A stretch of 64,000 nt of DNA from Kiritimatiellia bacterium (GCA_028716365.1 JAQUPZ010000015.1:1-64000), one strand, 5' to 3'. Counted from the stretch's first letter, positions 52,242 to 61,131 are shown. The notes: a model not told the origin generated them from the sequence alone. A program made the numbers and translations.

Positions 52242-53399
52242 ATGGATGTGGATGTCAGGGATATTATTTCCCAGCGATCGTGGGTTATCAGTAACGATCA
52301 GGTGAAAATGGCTGTTACGATGAGGGGTGCGCACATGGCCCCTGTCGTTTTCGATTGTAAGAGTAAACAGCCGATTCAACCATACTATATCAGTCCCTGG
52401 CAGGGCGGTGGATTGTCCCTGACGTGTCGTGTTCTGGTGCCATTGCGCGGGGATTTTTTCTGTCTGCCGTTTGGCGGGAATGCAACACCTTTTAAAGGGG
52501 AGAATCATCCTCCTCATGGAGAAGTGTCAGGTTCTCTCTGGACGTTGTTCGATAGCGGCCGGAAAGATGGACTGACAACTTTGACATTGGACTGTGAGAC
52601 CTCTGTGCGGCCCGGCAGAGTTACGCAGCAATTCAGCCTGGTTGATGATCATAATGTTGTCTATAACACAACGACAATTGATGGTTTTATGGGAAAGACG
52701 CCGATGGGGCATCACGCGATTCTTGCCATGCCGAAGAACGAAAGATCGGTATTGATTTCGATGAGTCCGTTCAAGTTTGGGATGACCTGTCCACATCCTT
52801 TCAGCCAGCCTGCAAATCGGGAATACCAGGCGCTGGCTTTTGGGGCAGAGGTCAGCGACCTGTCGAAAGTTCCTACAATTTTTAATGATCCTGCGATAAC
52901 TGATTGCTCCTCTTATCCTGCACGCCTGGGCTATGCGGATATGATCGGTCTGTTTGATGACCCCGCTTCATCCGGTACGCCTTCATGGGCGGTGGCGGTG
53001 AATACTGCGGAGAATTGGCTCTGGTACTCTTTGAAGAATCCGGCGGAAATGCCGGCACGCCTGATATGGATGGAAAATCACGGTCGGCATGGCAGTCCAT
53101 GGGATGGCAGGAACTGCTGTATGGCACTGGAAGACGGCTGTCTTTATTTTGATGCCGGGGTTGCAGAGTCAAGTGCTCCGAATATTATCAGTAAGCGTGG
53201 AATTCCAACCTGCCATGATTTGAAGGCTGGCGTGCCATTTTCTGTCCGGTACATCCAGGGAGTAGCCAGGGTCCCATCAGGTTTTGGGCGTGTTAAAGAT
53301 GTAAAGTTTGGAAAAGACCAGGCGACTTTTATTTCAGAAAATGGTCAGAAAGTTGCGGCCAAAGTTCGTCATACTTACCTGAAAGATGGTAAGCTTTAA
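52242..53399 (+). CDS. Galactose-mutarotase-superfamily-like protein
   Basis: A protein of 385 residues, no signal. The ATG at 52242 has GGAGG seven bases ahead; a TTG two codons earlier is less likely. The text reads like the beta-sandwich of aldose-1-epimerase relatives: VKMAVTMRGAHMAPVVF at the start, PFGGNATPFKGENHPPHGEVSGS (His pair as in epimerases), WMENHGRHGSPWDGRNCCMALEDG. It may interconvert sugar anomers. The family assignment is by overall pattern only. A DeoR regulator gene follows about 140 bp later. Confidence 0.6.
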   Translation: MDVDVRDIISQRSWVISNDQVKMAVTMRGAHMAPVVFDCKSKQPIQPYYISPWQGGGLSLTCRVLVPLRGDFFCLPFGGNATPFKGENHPPHGEVSGSLWTLFDSGRKDGLTTLTLDCETSVRPGRVTQQFSLVDDHNVVYNTTTIDGFMGKTPMGHHAILAMPKNERSVLISMSPFKFGMTCPHPFSQPANREYQALAFGAEVSDLSKVPTIFNDPAITDCSSYPARLGYADMIGLFDDPASSGTPSWAVAVNTAENWLWYSLKNPAEMPARLIWMENHGRHGSPWDGRNCCMALEDGCLYFDAGVAESSAPNIISKRGIPTCHDLKAGVPFSVRYIQGVARVPSGFGRVKDVKFGKDQATFISENGQKVAAKVRHTYLKDGKL

Positions 53400-53486
53400 G
53401 CTCTTATCAGGCAGTATCTTTTCGGTTCTGTTATATCCTGTTTAACAAAAACAAACATTTCTTCATTCTACTCTTGCGCCCTCACA

Positions 53487-53533
53487 TTCTTTCATGTTAT
53501 TAATTCGAAAGAATAACGAAAGTAATAAGAAAG
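53487..53533 (+). promoter_or_regulatory. Candidate operator of the DeoR regulator
   Basis: GAAAG occurs at 53507, 53518 and 53529, an exact 11-bp period (CGAAAGAATAA, CGAAAGTAATA, AGAAAGATTTG). An inverted TTCTTTC lies at 53487-53493. The cluster runs up to the GTG start. DeoR-family regulators often bind tandem direct repeats with this kind of core, so self-regulation is likely. Confidence 0.5.
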
Positions 53534-53537
53534 ATTT

Positions 53538-54287
53538 GTGAAGACTATCGAAAGAAGAAAGAAAATTGTTGAATTACTATCGGATAACAACGACTTACCT
53601 GTTACGAAAATAAGCAAATTACTTGAAGTTTCGGTTGTTACCATCAGGAATGATTTAAACTCCCTTGCCGACGAGGGATTGATTGTCCGGACACATGGCG
53701 GGGCTCTGCCGGCTTTTCATAAAAACATTCTTGATCGTCAGAAAAGCATGGTGGAAGAAAAGAACAGGATTGCAAAGGCCGCAGCACAACTTGTCAATGA
53801 TGGCGACAAGATAATGATAATTGCCGGTACTACGGCTGTACTGATGGCAAAATATCTTCTCGGAAAACGCGATGTTCATATAATTACGAATTCCACGCTT
53901 ATCCTTCCGTATGCCAGGGTAAATCCTTCTCTTCATGTCACCGTTGTCGGGGGAGAGTTCAAGTCTTCGGCAGAAGGAATTGTCGGTGCCCTTGCCCTGA
54001 AGAACCTTGAACAGTTCCACGTTCAAACTGCTTTTCTTGGAGCAGATGGTTTCTCGCTTAAGACAGGTGTCACCGCAGACCTTCTTGAAACAGCGGAAGT
54101 GGGAAGGAAGATGGCGGAGAATTCTGGGAAACGTGTTCTTCTTGCCGATTCTTCCAAATATGGGAAGGCCGGATTTGCCCTGATTGTCCCGATCAACCGG
54201 ATGGACTTGATCATAACGGACAACAAACTTGCAAAGAAAGAAATGGAATTATTAAAAGAAAACGGTCTGTCAATAATGACCGTGTAG
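53538..54287 (+). CDS. DeoR-family transcriptional regulator
   Basis: A protein of 249 residues starting at GTG. ERRKKIVELLSDNNDLPVTKISKLLEVSVVTIRNDLNSLADEGLIVRTHGGALP-type sequence (in segments) gives the N-terminal helix-turn-helix with its characteristic THGGA end. The C-terminal sensor domain has IMIIAGTTAVLMAKYL, ITNSTLIL and FLGADGFSLKTGVT, the phosphosugar-binding features of the family. It heads a catabolic cluster (SDR, DeoC, dehydrogenase, SDR, permease) and probably represses it until a phosphorylated sugar intermediate appears. Confidence 0.9.
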   Translation: MKTIERRKKIVELLSDNNDLPVTKISKLLEVSVVTIRNDLNSLADEGLIVRTHGGALPAFHKNILDRQKSMVEEKNRIAKAAAQLVNDGDKIMIIAGTTAVLMAKYLLGKRDVHIITNSTLILPYARVNPSLHVTVVGGEFKSSAEGIVGALALKNLEQFHVQTAFLGADGFSLKTGVTADLLETAEVGRKMAENSGKRVLLADSSKYGKAGFALIVPINRMDLIITDNKLAKKEMELLKENGLSIMTV

Positions 54288-54305
54288 CGGGAAAGGTTGG
54301 AAAGC

Positions 54306-55091
54306 ATGGAAATCAGTTTCAAAGGAAAAACTGTACTGGTCACGGGTGCGGCAGGCGCTATCGGTAAAGGAATTGCCCGGGACTTTTGCGTGAACGGTGG
54401 AAAGGTTTTCGTCACTGATCTATCGCAGGCGGGTGTTGAAGCCACGGTAAAGGAACTTCAGAAACTTGGTCAGTGTCAGGGCCTGGCTGGCGATGTTGCG
54501 AACGAAGCAGATGTCATTAAAATTGTCGATGCAGCAAAGAACGCTTTCGACGGGAAGGTGGATGTCCTTGTGAACGTTGCCGGTATTGTGGGGCAGGGGG
54601 CCGTGGAAAATCTTACAGTCGATGAATGGGAAAAGATGTTTGCCGTCAACTGCCGCGGTTCGTTCCTATTTATAAAGCATGTCGTACCTATGATGAAACA
54701 GAACAAGTACGGCAAAATCATCAATTTCTCGTCAAAATCAGGAAAGACAGGTTCCGCTTTGATGAGTCATTATTCTGCGGCAAAAGCTGCAATAATCGGA
54801 TTAACCCAGTCACTGGCATATGAGCTGGCGGACTATAAGATCAACGTCAATTGCGTGTGCCCCGGCATTACCGAAAATACGGGTGTATGGAGCAATGTTT
54901 CTGCAGGATATATAAAGAACCTTAATCTGCCGCGGGAAGAAGTGGTGAAAAAATTCTCGGAAAAAGTTCCGCTCAAGAGGCTTGCTGCCATAAAGGATGT
55001 GGTGACGATTACGAGTTTCCTCGGATCGGAGGGATCTGATTATATGACAGGCCAGGCGATTAATATTACCGGTGGTCGTGAAATGCACTGA
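54306..55091 (+). CDS. SDR-family NAD(P) dehydrogenase
   Basis: A protein of 261 residues. VLVTGAAGAIGKGIARDF is the TGxxxGxG cofactor motif; LVNVAGIVGQG matches the NNAG region; YSAAKAA contains the catalytic Tyr-x3-Lys with a preceding Ser; and TENTGVW, TGQAINITGGREMH complete the classical fold. Start at ATG 54306, 19 bases after the regulator stop. It is likely a sugar or sugar-acid dehydrogenase in the deoxy-sugar route. An overlapping deoC-like gene follows. Confidence 0.9.
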   Translation: MEISFKGKTVLVTGAAGAIGKGIARDFCVNGGKVFVTDLSQAGVEATVKELQKLGQCQGLAGDVANEADVIKIVDAAKNAFDGKVDVLVNVAGIVGQGAVENLTVDEWEKMFAVNCRGSFLFIKHVVPMMKQNKYGKIINFSSKSGKTGSALMSHYSAAKAAIIGLTQSLAYELADYKINVNCVCPGITENTGVWSNVSAGYIKNLNLPREEVVKKFSEKVPLKRLAAIKDVVTITSFLGSEGSDYMTGQAINITGGREMH

Positions 55092-55195
55092 TTATGGCGA
55101 ATACAGAACACAGAATTCAGAATGTGGAAAGAACGACGGATGACATTGATAAAGCTGATCATGCAATCCTGTCGAAACATGAAAGAGAAAATAAA

Positions 55196-55882
55196 ATGAA
55201 AAAATATACAGCAAAAGAAGTTGCAGCAACTATTGATCATGCCGTTTTAAAACCTGTGTTTACCGAACAGGATGTAATCAAGAACGCGCAGATGTGTATA
55301 AAGCGCGGAGTGAAGAGTATGTGTGTCAGGCCCTGCGACGTGGCTCTTACCGCTAAAGAACTAAAAGGGTCAGGCATTGACGTGTCGGTTGTTATTGGCT
55401 TTCCGCATGGAAGCAATCGTTCCGAGACAAAAGCCCTTGAGGCAAAACTGGCGATCCAGGACGGGGCAAAGGAACTTGATATGGTCATGAACATTGGCAA
55501 GTTTCTTTCCGGTAACCACGATTACGTAAAGAAAGATATCGAGGCAGTTGTGGCAGAAGCAAAGAAAGCAGGGGTACTGGTCAAGGTGATCCTTGAAACC
55601 TGTTATCTGAACAGGGAACAGGTTGCCGCGGCATGTAAAATAGCTGAAGCGGCCGGTGCGAACTTTGTCAAAACATCGACCGGTTTTGGTGATGGCCCGG
55701 CAACACCGGAAGTAATTGATATCATGATCAAAACTGTCGGGAAAACAATGGGCATCAAGGCGTCCGGCGGTATCAGGAACTGGGACACAGCAGTGGGCTA
55801 TCTTAATCAGGGTTGTACGCGGCTGGGTGTGGGGTCAACAGAAGCTGTTCTTGATGGGGCTCCGGCAGATGGAAAATACTAA
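55196..55882 (+). CDS. deoC: Deoxyribose-phosphate-aldolase-family protein (DeoC-like)
   Basis: A protein of 228 residues. The ATG at 55196 gives the usual N-terminus MKKYTAKEVAATIDHAVLKP; a longer frame upstream looks unlike the family. GANFVKTSTGFGDG holds the Schiff-base Lys, and GIKASGGIRNW the proton-relay Lys. The reaction cleaves 2-deoxyribose-5-phosphate or a related aldol. It sits between an SDR and a zinc dehydrogenase in the DeoR cluster, so a keto-deoxy sugar phosphate from another sugar is also possible. Confidence 0.9.
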   Translation: MKKYTAKEVAATIDHAVLKPVFTEQDVIKNAQMCIKRGVKSMCVRPCDVALTAKELKGSGIDVSVVIGFPHGSNRSETKALEAKLAIQDGAKELDMVMNIGKFLSGNHDYVKKDIEAVVAEAKKAGVLVKVILETCYLNREQVAAACKIAEAAGANFVKTSTGFGDGPATPEVIDIMIKTVGKTMGIKASGGIRNWDTAVGYLNQGCTRLGVGSTEAVLDGAPADGKY

Positions 55883-56933
55883 GACTGGAACTATGAGGGC
55901 TGTTGTTTATCACGCGCCGGGCGATATCCGGAAGGAACAGGTTCCGATGCCGGCGTGTGGAAAAGGGGAAATACTGGTCAAAATCGATGCCTGCGCAGTG
56001 TGTGGAACGGATTTGAAAGCTTTTGTATCCGGTAATCCTCGGATTCTGGTCCCAAAAGTGATGGGACATGAGTTCACTGGAACCATCGAAGAGACAGGTC
56101 AAAAGGTCAAAGCAGGTTTTCGTAAAGGCGATCGAATTGTAATGGCAACCTCGATTTCCTGCGGGAAGTGTTATTACTGCCGGAGAGGATGGAACAATCT
56201 CTGTGCCGATATCAAGCCGATGGGTTTTTCATACGAAGGTGGAATGGCTGAATATGTGGTGATTCCAGAGAGGGCGATTAACAACGGACATCTAATAAAC
56301 GTGACGGGAAAGGTCAAACCGGAGTTTGCCGCTCTTGCCGAACCGTTAAGTTGTGCAGTGAACTCAATAGAGAACTGCGGAGTAAAAAAAGGCGATATGG
56401 TGGTGGTTGTTGGCGCGGGACCAATGGGGATTATGAACGGTTGTGTGGCGCGCGAATTTGGCGCAAAGAAGATCATAATGGCAGAAGTAAACAAGGACAG
56501 GTTGAAACAGTGTGATGCATTTGGTTTTGATCTGCTTGTCGATCCGGCGAACGAGGACCTTGTCAGGATTGTTAAGGACCAGACCGGCGGTCTTGGCGCT
56601 GATGTTGTGATTGTTGCCGCACCGGCAGCATTACCGCAGGAACAGGCATTGTCACTTGTCAGGAAAAGAGGATCCGTCTGTCTTTTTGCGTCATTACCTG
56701 CAGGAAAATCTTTACTTTCGGTTGATTCGAGGCTTATTCATTATGGTGAGCTGAAAGTCGTCGGGACGAGTGATTCAACTCCGGCGCAGGTCAAAAAGGC
56801 TGTAAAGCTGATCAGCGGTGGATCGATACCGGTGAAAAAACTTGTTACCCACGTCCTGGATCTGTTTGAGTTTGGAAAAGCATTTGAACTTATGAAGAGC
56901 GGTGAATCATTGCGTGTAGTATTGGTGCCGTAG
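55869..56933 (+). CDS. Zinc-dependent medium-chain dehydrogenase
   Basis: A protein of 354 residues from the ATG at 55869, overlapping deoC by 14 bp; an ATG at 55893 (MRAVVYHAPGD) is an alternative that fits the family start. IDACAVCGTDLKAF (catalytic zinc), VMGHEFTGTIEE, CGKCYYCRRGWNNLC (structural zinc) and MVVVVGAGPMGIMNG (cofactor) are all present. It should oxidise a sugar alcohol or similar. A palindromic element follows. Confidence 0.88.
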   Translation: MENTKTGTMRAVVYHAPGDIRKEQVPMPACGKGEILVKIDACAVCGTDLKAFVSGNPRILVPKVMGHEFTGTIEETGQKVKAGFRKGDRIVMATSISCGKCYYCRRGWNNLCADIKPMGFSYEGGMAEYVVIPERAINNGHLINVTGKVKPEFAALAEPLSCAVNSIENCGVKKGDMVVVVGAGPMGIMNGCVAREFGAKKIIMAEVNKDRLKQCDAFGFDLLVDPANEDLVRIVKDQTGGLGADVVIVAAPAALPQEQALSLVRKRGSVCLFASLPAGKSLLSVDSRLIHYGELKVVGTSDSTPAQVKKAVKLISGGSIPVKKLVTHVLDLFEFGKAFELMKSGESLRVVLVP

Positions 56934-56958
56934 GAGATTTGAACTCGTAGGACGGGAA

Positions 56959-57118
56959 GTGCCGTGCATTTTGGGCGGAAGTGCTTTTGCGTGATGCACC
57001 GCCTCCGGCAGTGTTGGAGCGCTCTCCGGATACCATGAGTATACCGGCGAGCGCTCGCGCCTTGCCGGCGGGGCGTCTGACGCAAAATCATTCCGCCGGG
57101 AATCGAAATGCACGGCAC
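56959..57118. repeat. Long palindromic (MITE-like) element
   Basis: GTGCCGTGCATTT at the left end is exactly inverted as AAATGCACGGCAC at the right. Further pairing runs inward (GGGCGGAA/TTCCGCC, TTTTGCGT/ACGCAAAA, CCGGCA/TGCCGG), so about 160 bases can fold as one imperfect stem. It contains no gene. It lies between two genes of the DeoR cluster. Confidence 0.65.
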
Positions 57119-57127
57119 GGTCGTCAC

Positions 57128-57145
57128 GCCCCGACTAGTCGGGGC
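57128..57145. repeat. Perfect 18-bp palindrome
   Basis: GCCCCGACTAGTCGGGGC, directly after the long element. A matching half (ACTAGTCGGGGC) reappears near 61932. Possibly a REP-type relic or protein-binding site. Confidence 0.5.
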
Positions 57146-57233
57146 ATAATGGAAAGAACAAAGGTGTGAATATGTGGCAGGACATTGTACCTTTACGACA
57201 AAGTATTTGGACTTATTGGCGAAGGAGAAACAT

Positions 57234-57995
57234 ATGAAATTAAACCTTAAAAACAAGGTGGCGCTGGTAACAGGCGGTTCGCGTGGAATCGGGAAGGCCA
57301 TTTGTCTTGCTCTTGCTGGTGAAGGTGTAAAAATCGGGGTAGACTATGTTTCCAGCAAAACCAGGGCCAAAGATGTTGTTAAGGCGATCATGAACGATTT
57401 TGGTGTTGAAGCCGTGGTAATCAAGGGGGATGTCGGGAAAGAGACAAATATTGTACCCATGTTCGATACCGTTGAACTTGAGCTTGGACCGGTAGATATA
57501 CTGGTAAACAATGCCGCGTATTGTCCATCAGGTCCCATTTCATCCTACACAAGAAAGGACTGGGAACACACTTTCCGTATCAATGTCACCGGTGCATTTC
57601 TTGCCAGCCAGGAACATATCAGAAGGCTTCGGGCCAGGAAGGCAAAGGGAAAGATCGTTAACATCGCTTCGCAGGCGGCGTTTCTTGGCTCCACTTCCGG
57701 GCATCTTCCTTACGATTCAAGTAAAGGCGCTCTTGTTTCCATGACGCGGTCCATTGCCAGCGAGGTTGCAGCAGAAGGTATCAACGTGAATGCCGTGGCG
57801 CCTGGAATGGTAATGACGGAAATGGTCGCGAAAATCTGGGAGAAGCGGAAAGATTTCTACCTTTCGCGGATACCGCTGAAGAGAATTGCCCAGCCGGAAG
57901 AAATCGCAAACGTCGTTGTTTTTCTTGCATCAGACGCGGCCAGTTTCATAACAGGTTCCACGCTTGACGTGACCGGTGGAGTGATGATGAGATAG
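57234..57995 (+). CDS. SDR-family NAD(P) dehydrogenase
   Basis: A protein of 253 residues; the ATG at 57234 has AAGGAG seven bases ahead. VALVTGGSRGIGKAICLAL binds the cofactor, ILVNNAAYCPSG is the NNAG-type motif, PYDSSKGALV the Tyr-x3-Lys catalytic pair, and NVNAVAPGMVMTEM the PG motif. It resembles 3-oxoacyl-ACP reductase or sugar dehydrogenases such as glucose dehydrogenase. Placed before the permease it probably belongs to the same sugar pathway. Confidence 0.9.
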   Translation: MKLNLKNKVALVTGGSRGIGKAICLALAGEGVKIGVDYVSSKTRAKDVVKAIMNDFGVEAVVIKGDVGKETNIVPMFDTVELELGPVDILVNNAAYCPSGPISSYTRKDWEHTFRINVTGAFLASQEHIRRLRARKAKGKIVNIASQAAFLGSTSGHLPYDSSKGALVSMTRSIASEVAAEGINVNAVAPGMVMTEMVAKIWEKRKDFYLSRIPLKRIAQPEEIANVVVFLASDAASFITGSTLDVTGGVMMR

Positions 57996-58003
57996 CGTCA
58001 GTC

Positions 58004-58079
58004 AGGTAGGGACGGCACTCCGCTGCCGTCCTGGGAAAAAGATGAAAGATGGCGGTCGACGGAGCGACACGCCCTACCT
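58004..58079. repeat. REP-like palindromic repeat 1
   Basis: Ends AGGTAGGG and CCCTACCT are inverted. A strong inner hairpin GGACGGCA-loop-TGCCGTCC lies at 58010-58031. The right part CGACGGAGCG recurs in the element at 61132-61189, so the two are related. Confidence 0.6.
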
Positions 58080-58122
58080 TGTGATTGTGGTTTGATGGTT
58101 GGTAACAAATCGGGAGGCAGAT

Positions 58123-59466
58123 ATGGGAATGTCGGGTACAACGAGAACTAAACTGTCTGTCATGATGTTTCTTACGTATGCCTTCAACGGCATCTGGAGC
58201 ATTCCGCTCGGGTCTTACATGAACCGCGTCGGTTATTCCGGTATCGATATCGGGACCGCCTACAGTACCGTGGCTGTCGGGTGTATTATTGCTCCCTTTT
58301 TCGTGGGCATGATAGCCGACAAGTTTTTTGCGGCGCAGAAGGTGCTGGGCGTACTCAATATTCTTGCAAGTTGCTTCCTTGTCGCGGCGGCGCATCTGTC
58401 GGTGGGCCCGGATGGCAAGGCCAATGTCATCAACGGGCATGTGGGACTGGGTCTTTTTTACTGGATGCTCCTGGCCCATTTCATCTGTTACATGCCGACC
58501 TGGGCATTGACCAATACAATTGCCTTTCGTCAGATGGATAATCCCGGAAAGCAATTTCCCGGTATTCGTGTAATGGGTACAATCGGTTTTATCGTGGTGA
58601 GTGCAACCACCCTCTTCGGTGAACAGCTTAACCGTGCGTTTAATACCACTGAGAATTTCGAGGTTACGGTCGCGCCAATGTATATCGGCGCCGTTCTCGG
58701 ATTTATATTAGGCCTGATTTCGTTCTTCCTGCCGTCCACGCCGCCGGAGGGCAGGGGCAAACAGTTGACATTCGCCGACATCGTTGGAGTCAAGGCCCTG
58801 TCGCTTTTAAAGGACAGGAATTATGCGGTTTTTGCACTGTCATCTTTTTTGATCATGTTTGCCGCTTATTTTTACTGGAACTGGGCCAATGTATATCTCA
58901 ACGAGTCCAATATGAAATATTCACAGTTCTGGCAGAGTACCGGCCAGATGTCCGAGACAATATTTTTGTTTATCATGCCCTGGTTTTTTGTACGTCTTGG
59001 CGTCAGAAAAATGCTGTTACTGGGGCTGTTTTCGTGGATCCTGCGATTTGTCTGTTTCTCGTACGGGGTATGGGGTTCTGCAACTGCGGCACTGGTCGTA
59101 CTTGGACTGCTTCTTCATGGTCCGTGTTATGACTTCTTTTTTGTTACCGGCCAGCTTTATACCGACAGCAAGGCCAGCAAGGACATTCAGGCCCAGGCCC
59201 AGGGCCTGATTTCGCTGATCACCGTCGGGCTCGGTTCGTTTTTCGGCAGTATGATTTCAGGTTTGATTGTTGACCACTATGCCGTAAAAGCTGTTGTCGA
59301 AGGTGTCGAAAAAATAAGCGGTCACAATTGGCATGTCATCTGGTTCTGGCCGATTGGAATCATGGTTGTGATCATTGTGCTGTTCTTCACCGGTTTCCAT
59401 GACCAGATCAAGGTCGGACACGATGCCTCGTCCTCTCCAACTGGGGGAGAAGGTAAAGCTGCTTGA
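58123..59466 (+). CDS. MFS nucleoside:H+ symporter-type permease
   Basis: A protein of 447 residues with about 12 membrane segments. GGGAGG lies six bases before the ATG at 58123. GIWSIPLGSYMNRVGYSG, FRQMDNPGKQFPGIRVMGTIGFI and the terminal FFTGFHDQIK match the nucleoside symporter (NupG/XapB, PF03825) group. In this cluster with DeoC it may import deoxynucleosides or another sugar. The C-terminal tail (SSSPTGGEGKAA) is unusual and may be an added peptide. Confidence 0.85.
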   Translation: MGMSGTTRTKLSVMMFLTYAFNGIWSIPLGSYMNRVGYSGIDIGTAYSTVAVGCIIAPFFVGMIADKFFAAQKVLGVLNILASCFLVAAAHLSVGPDGKANVINGHVGLGLFYWMLLAHFICYMPTWALTNTIAFRQMDNPGKQFPGIRVMGTIGFIVVSATTLFGEQLNRAFNTTENFEVTVAPMYIGAVLGFILGLISFFLPSTPPEGRGKQLTFADIVGVKALSLLKDRNYAVFALSSFLIMFAAYFYWNWANVYLNESNMKYSQFWQSTGQMSETIFLFIMPWFFVRLGVRKMLLLGLFSWILRFVCFSYGVWGSATAALVVLGLLLHGPCYDFFFVTGQLYTDSKASKDIQAQAQGLISLITVGLGSFFGSMISGLIVDHYAVKAVVEGVEKISGHNWHVIWFWPIGIMVVIIVLFFTGFHDQIKVGHDASSSPTGGEGKAA

Positions 59467-59561
59467 GTCGAATTGAACTCGGAATTATTTCCGTGTTTTG
59501 GTGCCCAATATCATGATATCATGGAATAAATTACAATGAATTAATTGTTCGACAGAAGAAA

Positions 59562-60131
59562 ATGAACAGAATAGACACATGGCTGTGCTGGATCGCATTG
59601 CTCGGGATCGCCGGATGTGCGAGCGTGCCGAGTACGCTTCTGACGGACGAATTATCCAAGGGAGCTTATCGGCAAGTTCTGAATGAGACAATGTGGATAG
59701 ATGGCGCGGTCTACGGCTACGCTGGGGATATCGAGAATCGCACAGCCACTGCGACCCGTTTACTCGCGGGACACGAGAAGGCCCGCGCTATCTTTCTTCG
59801 CCTCCTCGCGGACGCGAAACCTGCCGGCAAACTCTATGCCCTGTGCGGATTATACTACGCGGATTGGGACGAATTTCAGAAACAAGTCGAAGCGCTTCGT
59901 CATGACCCTCGGGAAGTTTCAACGACCACCGCTGACGTCGTCGGCCCACAGAGGATTTGCGACATCGTATTCTGTCCTTACAGAGATAAAGACAGAGAAC
60001 GGATTGTGTTGAAGAGAGGCCAGACTCTTCATCAGTGGCTCAAAGAGAACAAGGGGAAGAAGGGGTACGGCGACATCAGTGGCGGAGTTTATCCAGAGAA
60101 CATCGTAAACCCAGATTCTGAACAGAAATAG
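59562..60131 (+). CDS. Small lipoprotein of unknown function
   Basis: A protein of 189 residues; LGIAGC at residue 19 is a lipobox. The mature part has a Leu/Ala-rich helix region (TRLLAGHEKARAIFLRLLADAK), a Cys-rich spot (RICDIVFCPYRD) and a charged C-terminus. Not recognised; no catalytic motif. It converges with the aldose-epimerase-like gene. Confidence 0.6.
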   Translation: MNRIDTWLCWIALLGIAGCASVPSTLLTDELSKGAYRQVLNETMWIDGAVYGYAGDIENRTATATRLLAGHEKARAIFLRLLADAKPAGKLYALCGLYYADWDEFQKQVEALRHDPREVSTTTADVVGPQRICDIVFCPYRDKDRERIVLKRGQTLHQWLKENKGKKGYGDISGGVYPENIVNPDSEQK

Positions 60132-60147
60132 TGTCGAACCATGCCTC

Positions 60148-60164
60148 GTGACCGCGGCGGTCAC
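60148..60164. terminator. Bidirectional hairpin between convergent genes
   Basis: GTGACCGC-G-GCGGTCAC, a perfect 8-bp stem, sits between the lipoprotein and aldose-epimerase-like genes. Outer bases (AACC...GGTT, CCTC...GAGG) could extend it. No T-run. Confidence 0.5.
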
Positions 60165-60197
60165 TCGGAGGTTCAAGGCAGTCGTTATCACGGCCCT

Positions 60198-61070
60198 TTA
60201 TTCCTGAATAACAATCCGGTGAGTACAGGTAAAGGTTTTGTTAGAAGCCAGTTTGTTTATACCCGGTTTATTCATGATTATGCCGTCGGTATTTGCGGGA
60301 TCAACGTGACCATACCACGGCTCGATGCAGACAAAAGGGGCGGCAGGTTTGGCCCAGATACCGAGATAAGGAAAACCGGGAAACTCGACTGTGAGACGAT
60401 TGCGATGTTTAGATGAGCACAGGCTTACTTTTCCCGATTCAAAGTCCAGAAGAATCAATGCATCACGATAGAACATGTTCTTGCTAATGTTTAGAATATT
60501 TTCGTTCTGAAGTATTCTTTCGGTCTTTTCCGACAGGAGATGGTCTGCGCCAAGAAAATAGGCATCCAGCATTTCTTTTTTCTCGAACTCGAGGAAGTAG
60601 TCTTCAATCCGGTCATCCTCCCCCCATGTCAGTGAAAATGCAGGATGGGCTCCGATGGAGAAGGGCATGACACCCTCTCCGTTGTTTCGTACTTCATATT
60701 GGATGTCCAGGCTGTTGTCTTTCAGGCGATATTTTACCCACAAAGCAAAATCAAATGGATATCTTTGTTTTGTCGCAGATGACGGAAGCAATTGATAAGA
60801 AAGAAAATCAAATGTTTCCTCAACTAACGTAAAATCCAGGTCCCGCGCAAAACCGTGTTGTGTAAGTTCGTAGGTTTTTCCTTCGAAAGAGTAGCGGTCA
60901 TTTGCCAGTTTGCCGACAATCGGAAAAAGAATCGGTGCATGGCGTCCCCAGATTTTCGGGTCAGCCTGCCACATGTATTCTATGCCGCCTGCGCTTCTGA
61001 TACTGCACAGTTCTGCCCCTTGCTGTTTGACTGTAACCGTCAGAAACGAATTTGATATGGATTTGTTCGT
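60198..61070 (-). CDS. Aldose-1-epimerase-family protein (LacX-like), possible ACG start
   Basis: A protein of about 290 residues if started at ACG 61070-61068. The frame reads TNKSISNSFLTVTVKQQGAEL before IEYMWQADPKIWGRHAP, the normal N-terminal strands of this mutarotase family, so the start must lie upstream of the first ATG (60974). No ATG, GTG or TTG fits there; ACG lies five bases after AAAGGTGAT. The rest is normal: HGFARDLDF, GAHPAF (His), EPWYG near the C-terminus. It interconverts anomers of free sugars. A changed start codon could mean weak expression or a sequencing or mutational event. Confidence 0.75.
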   Translation of the reverse strand, partial: TNKSISNSFLTVTVKQQGAELCSIRSAGGIEYMWQADPKIWGRHAPILFPIVGKLANDRYSFEGKTYELTQHGFARDLDFTLVEETFDFLSYQLLPSSATKQRYPFDFALWVKYRLKDNSLDIQYEVRNNGEGVMPFSIGAHPAFSLTWGEDDRIEDYFLEFEKKEMLDAYFLGADHLLSEKTERILQNENILNISKNMFYRDALILLDFESGKVSLCSSKHRNRLTVEFPGFPYLGIWAKPAAPFVCIEPWYGHVDPANTDGIIMNKPGINKLASNKTFTCTHRIVIQE

Positions 61071-61131
61071 ACTATCACCTTTTTGTTAAAAATAGTACTA
61101 ATGTTATCGTCCGATCAATCTTGTGTTACAA

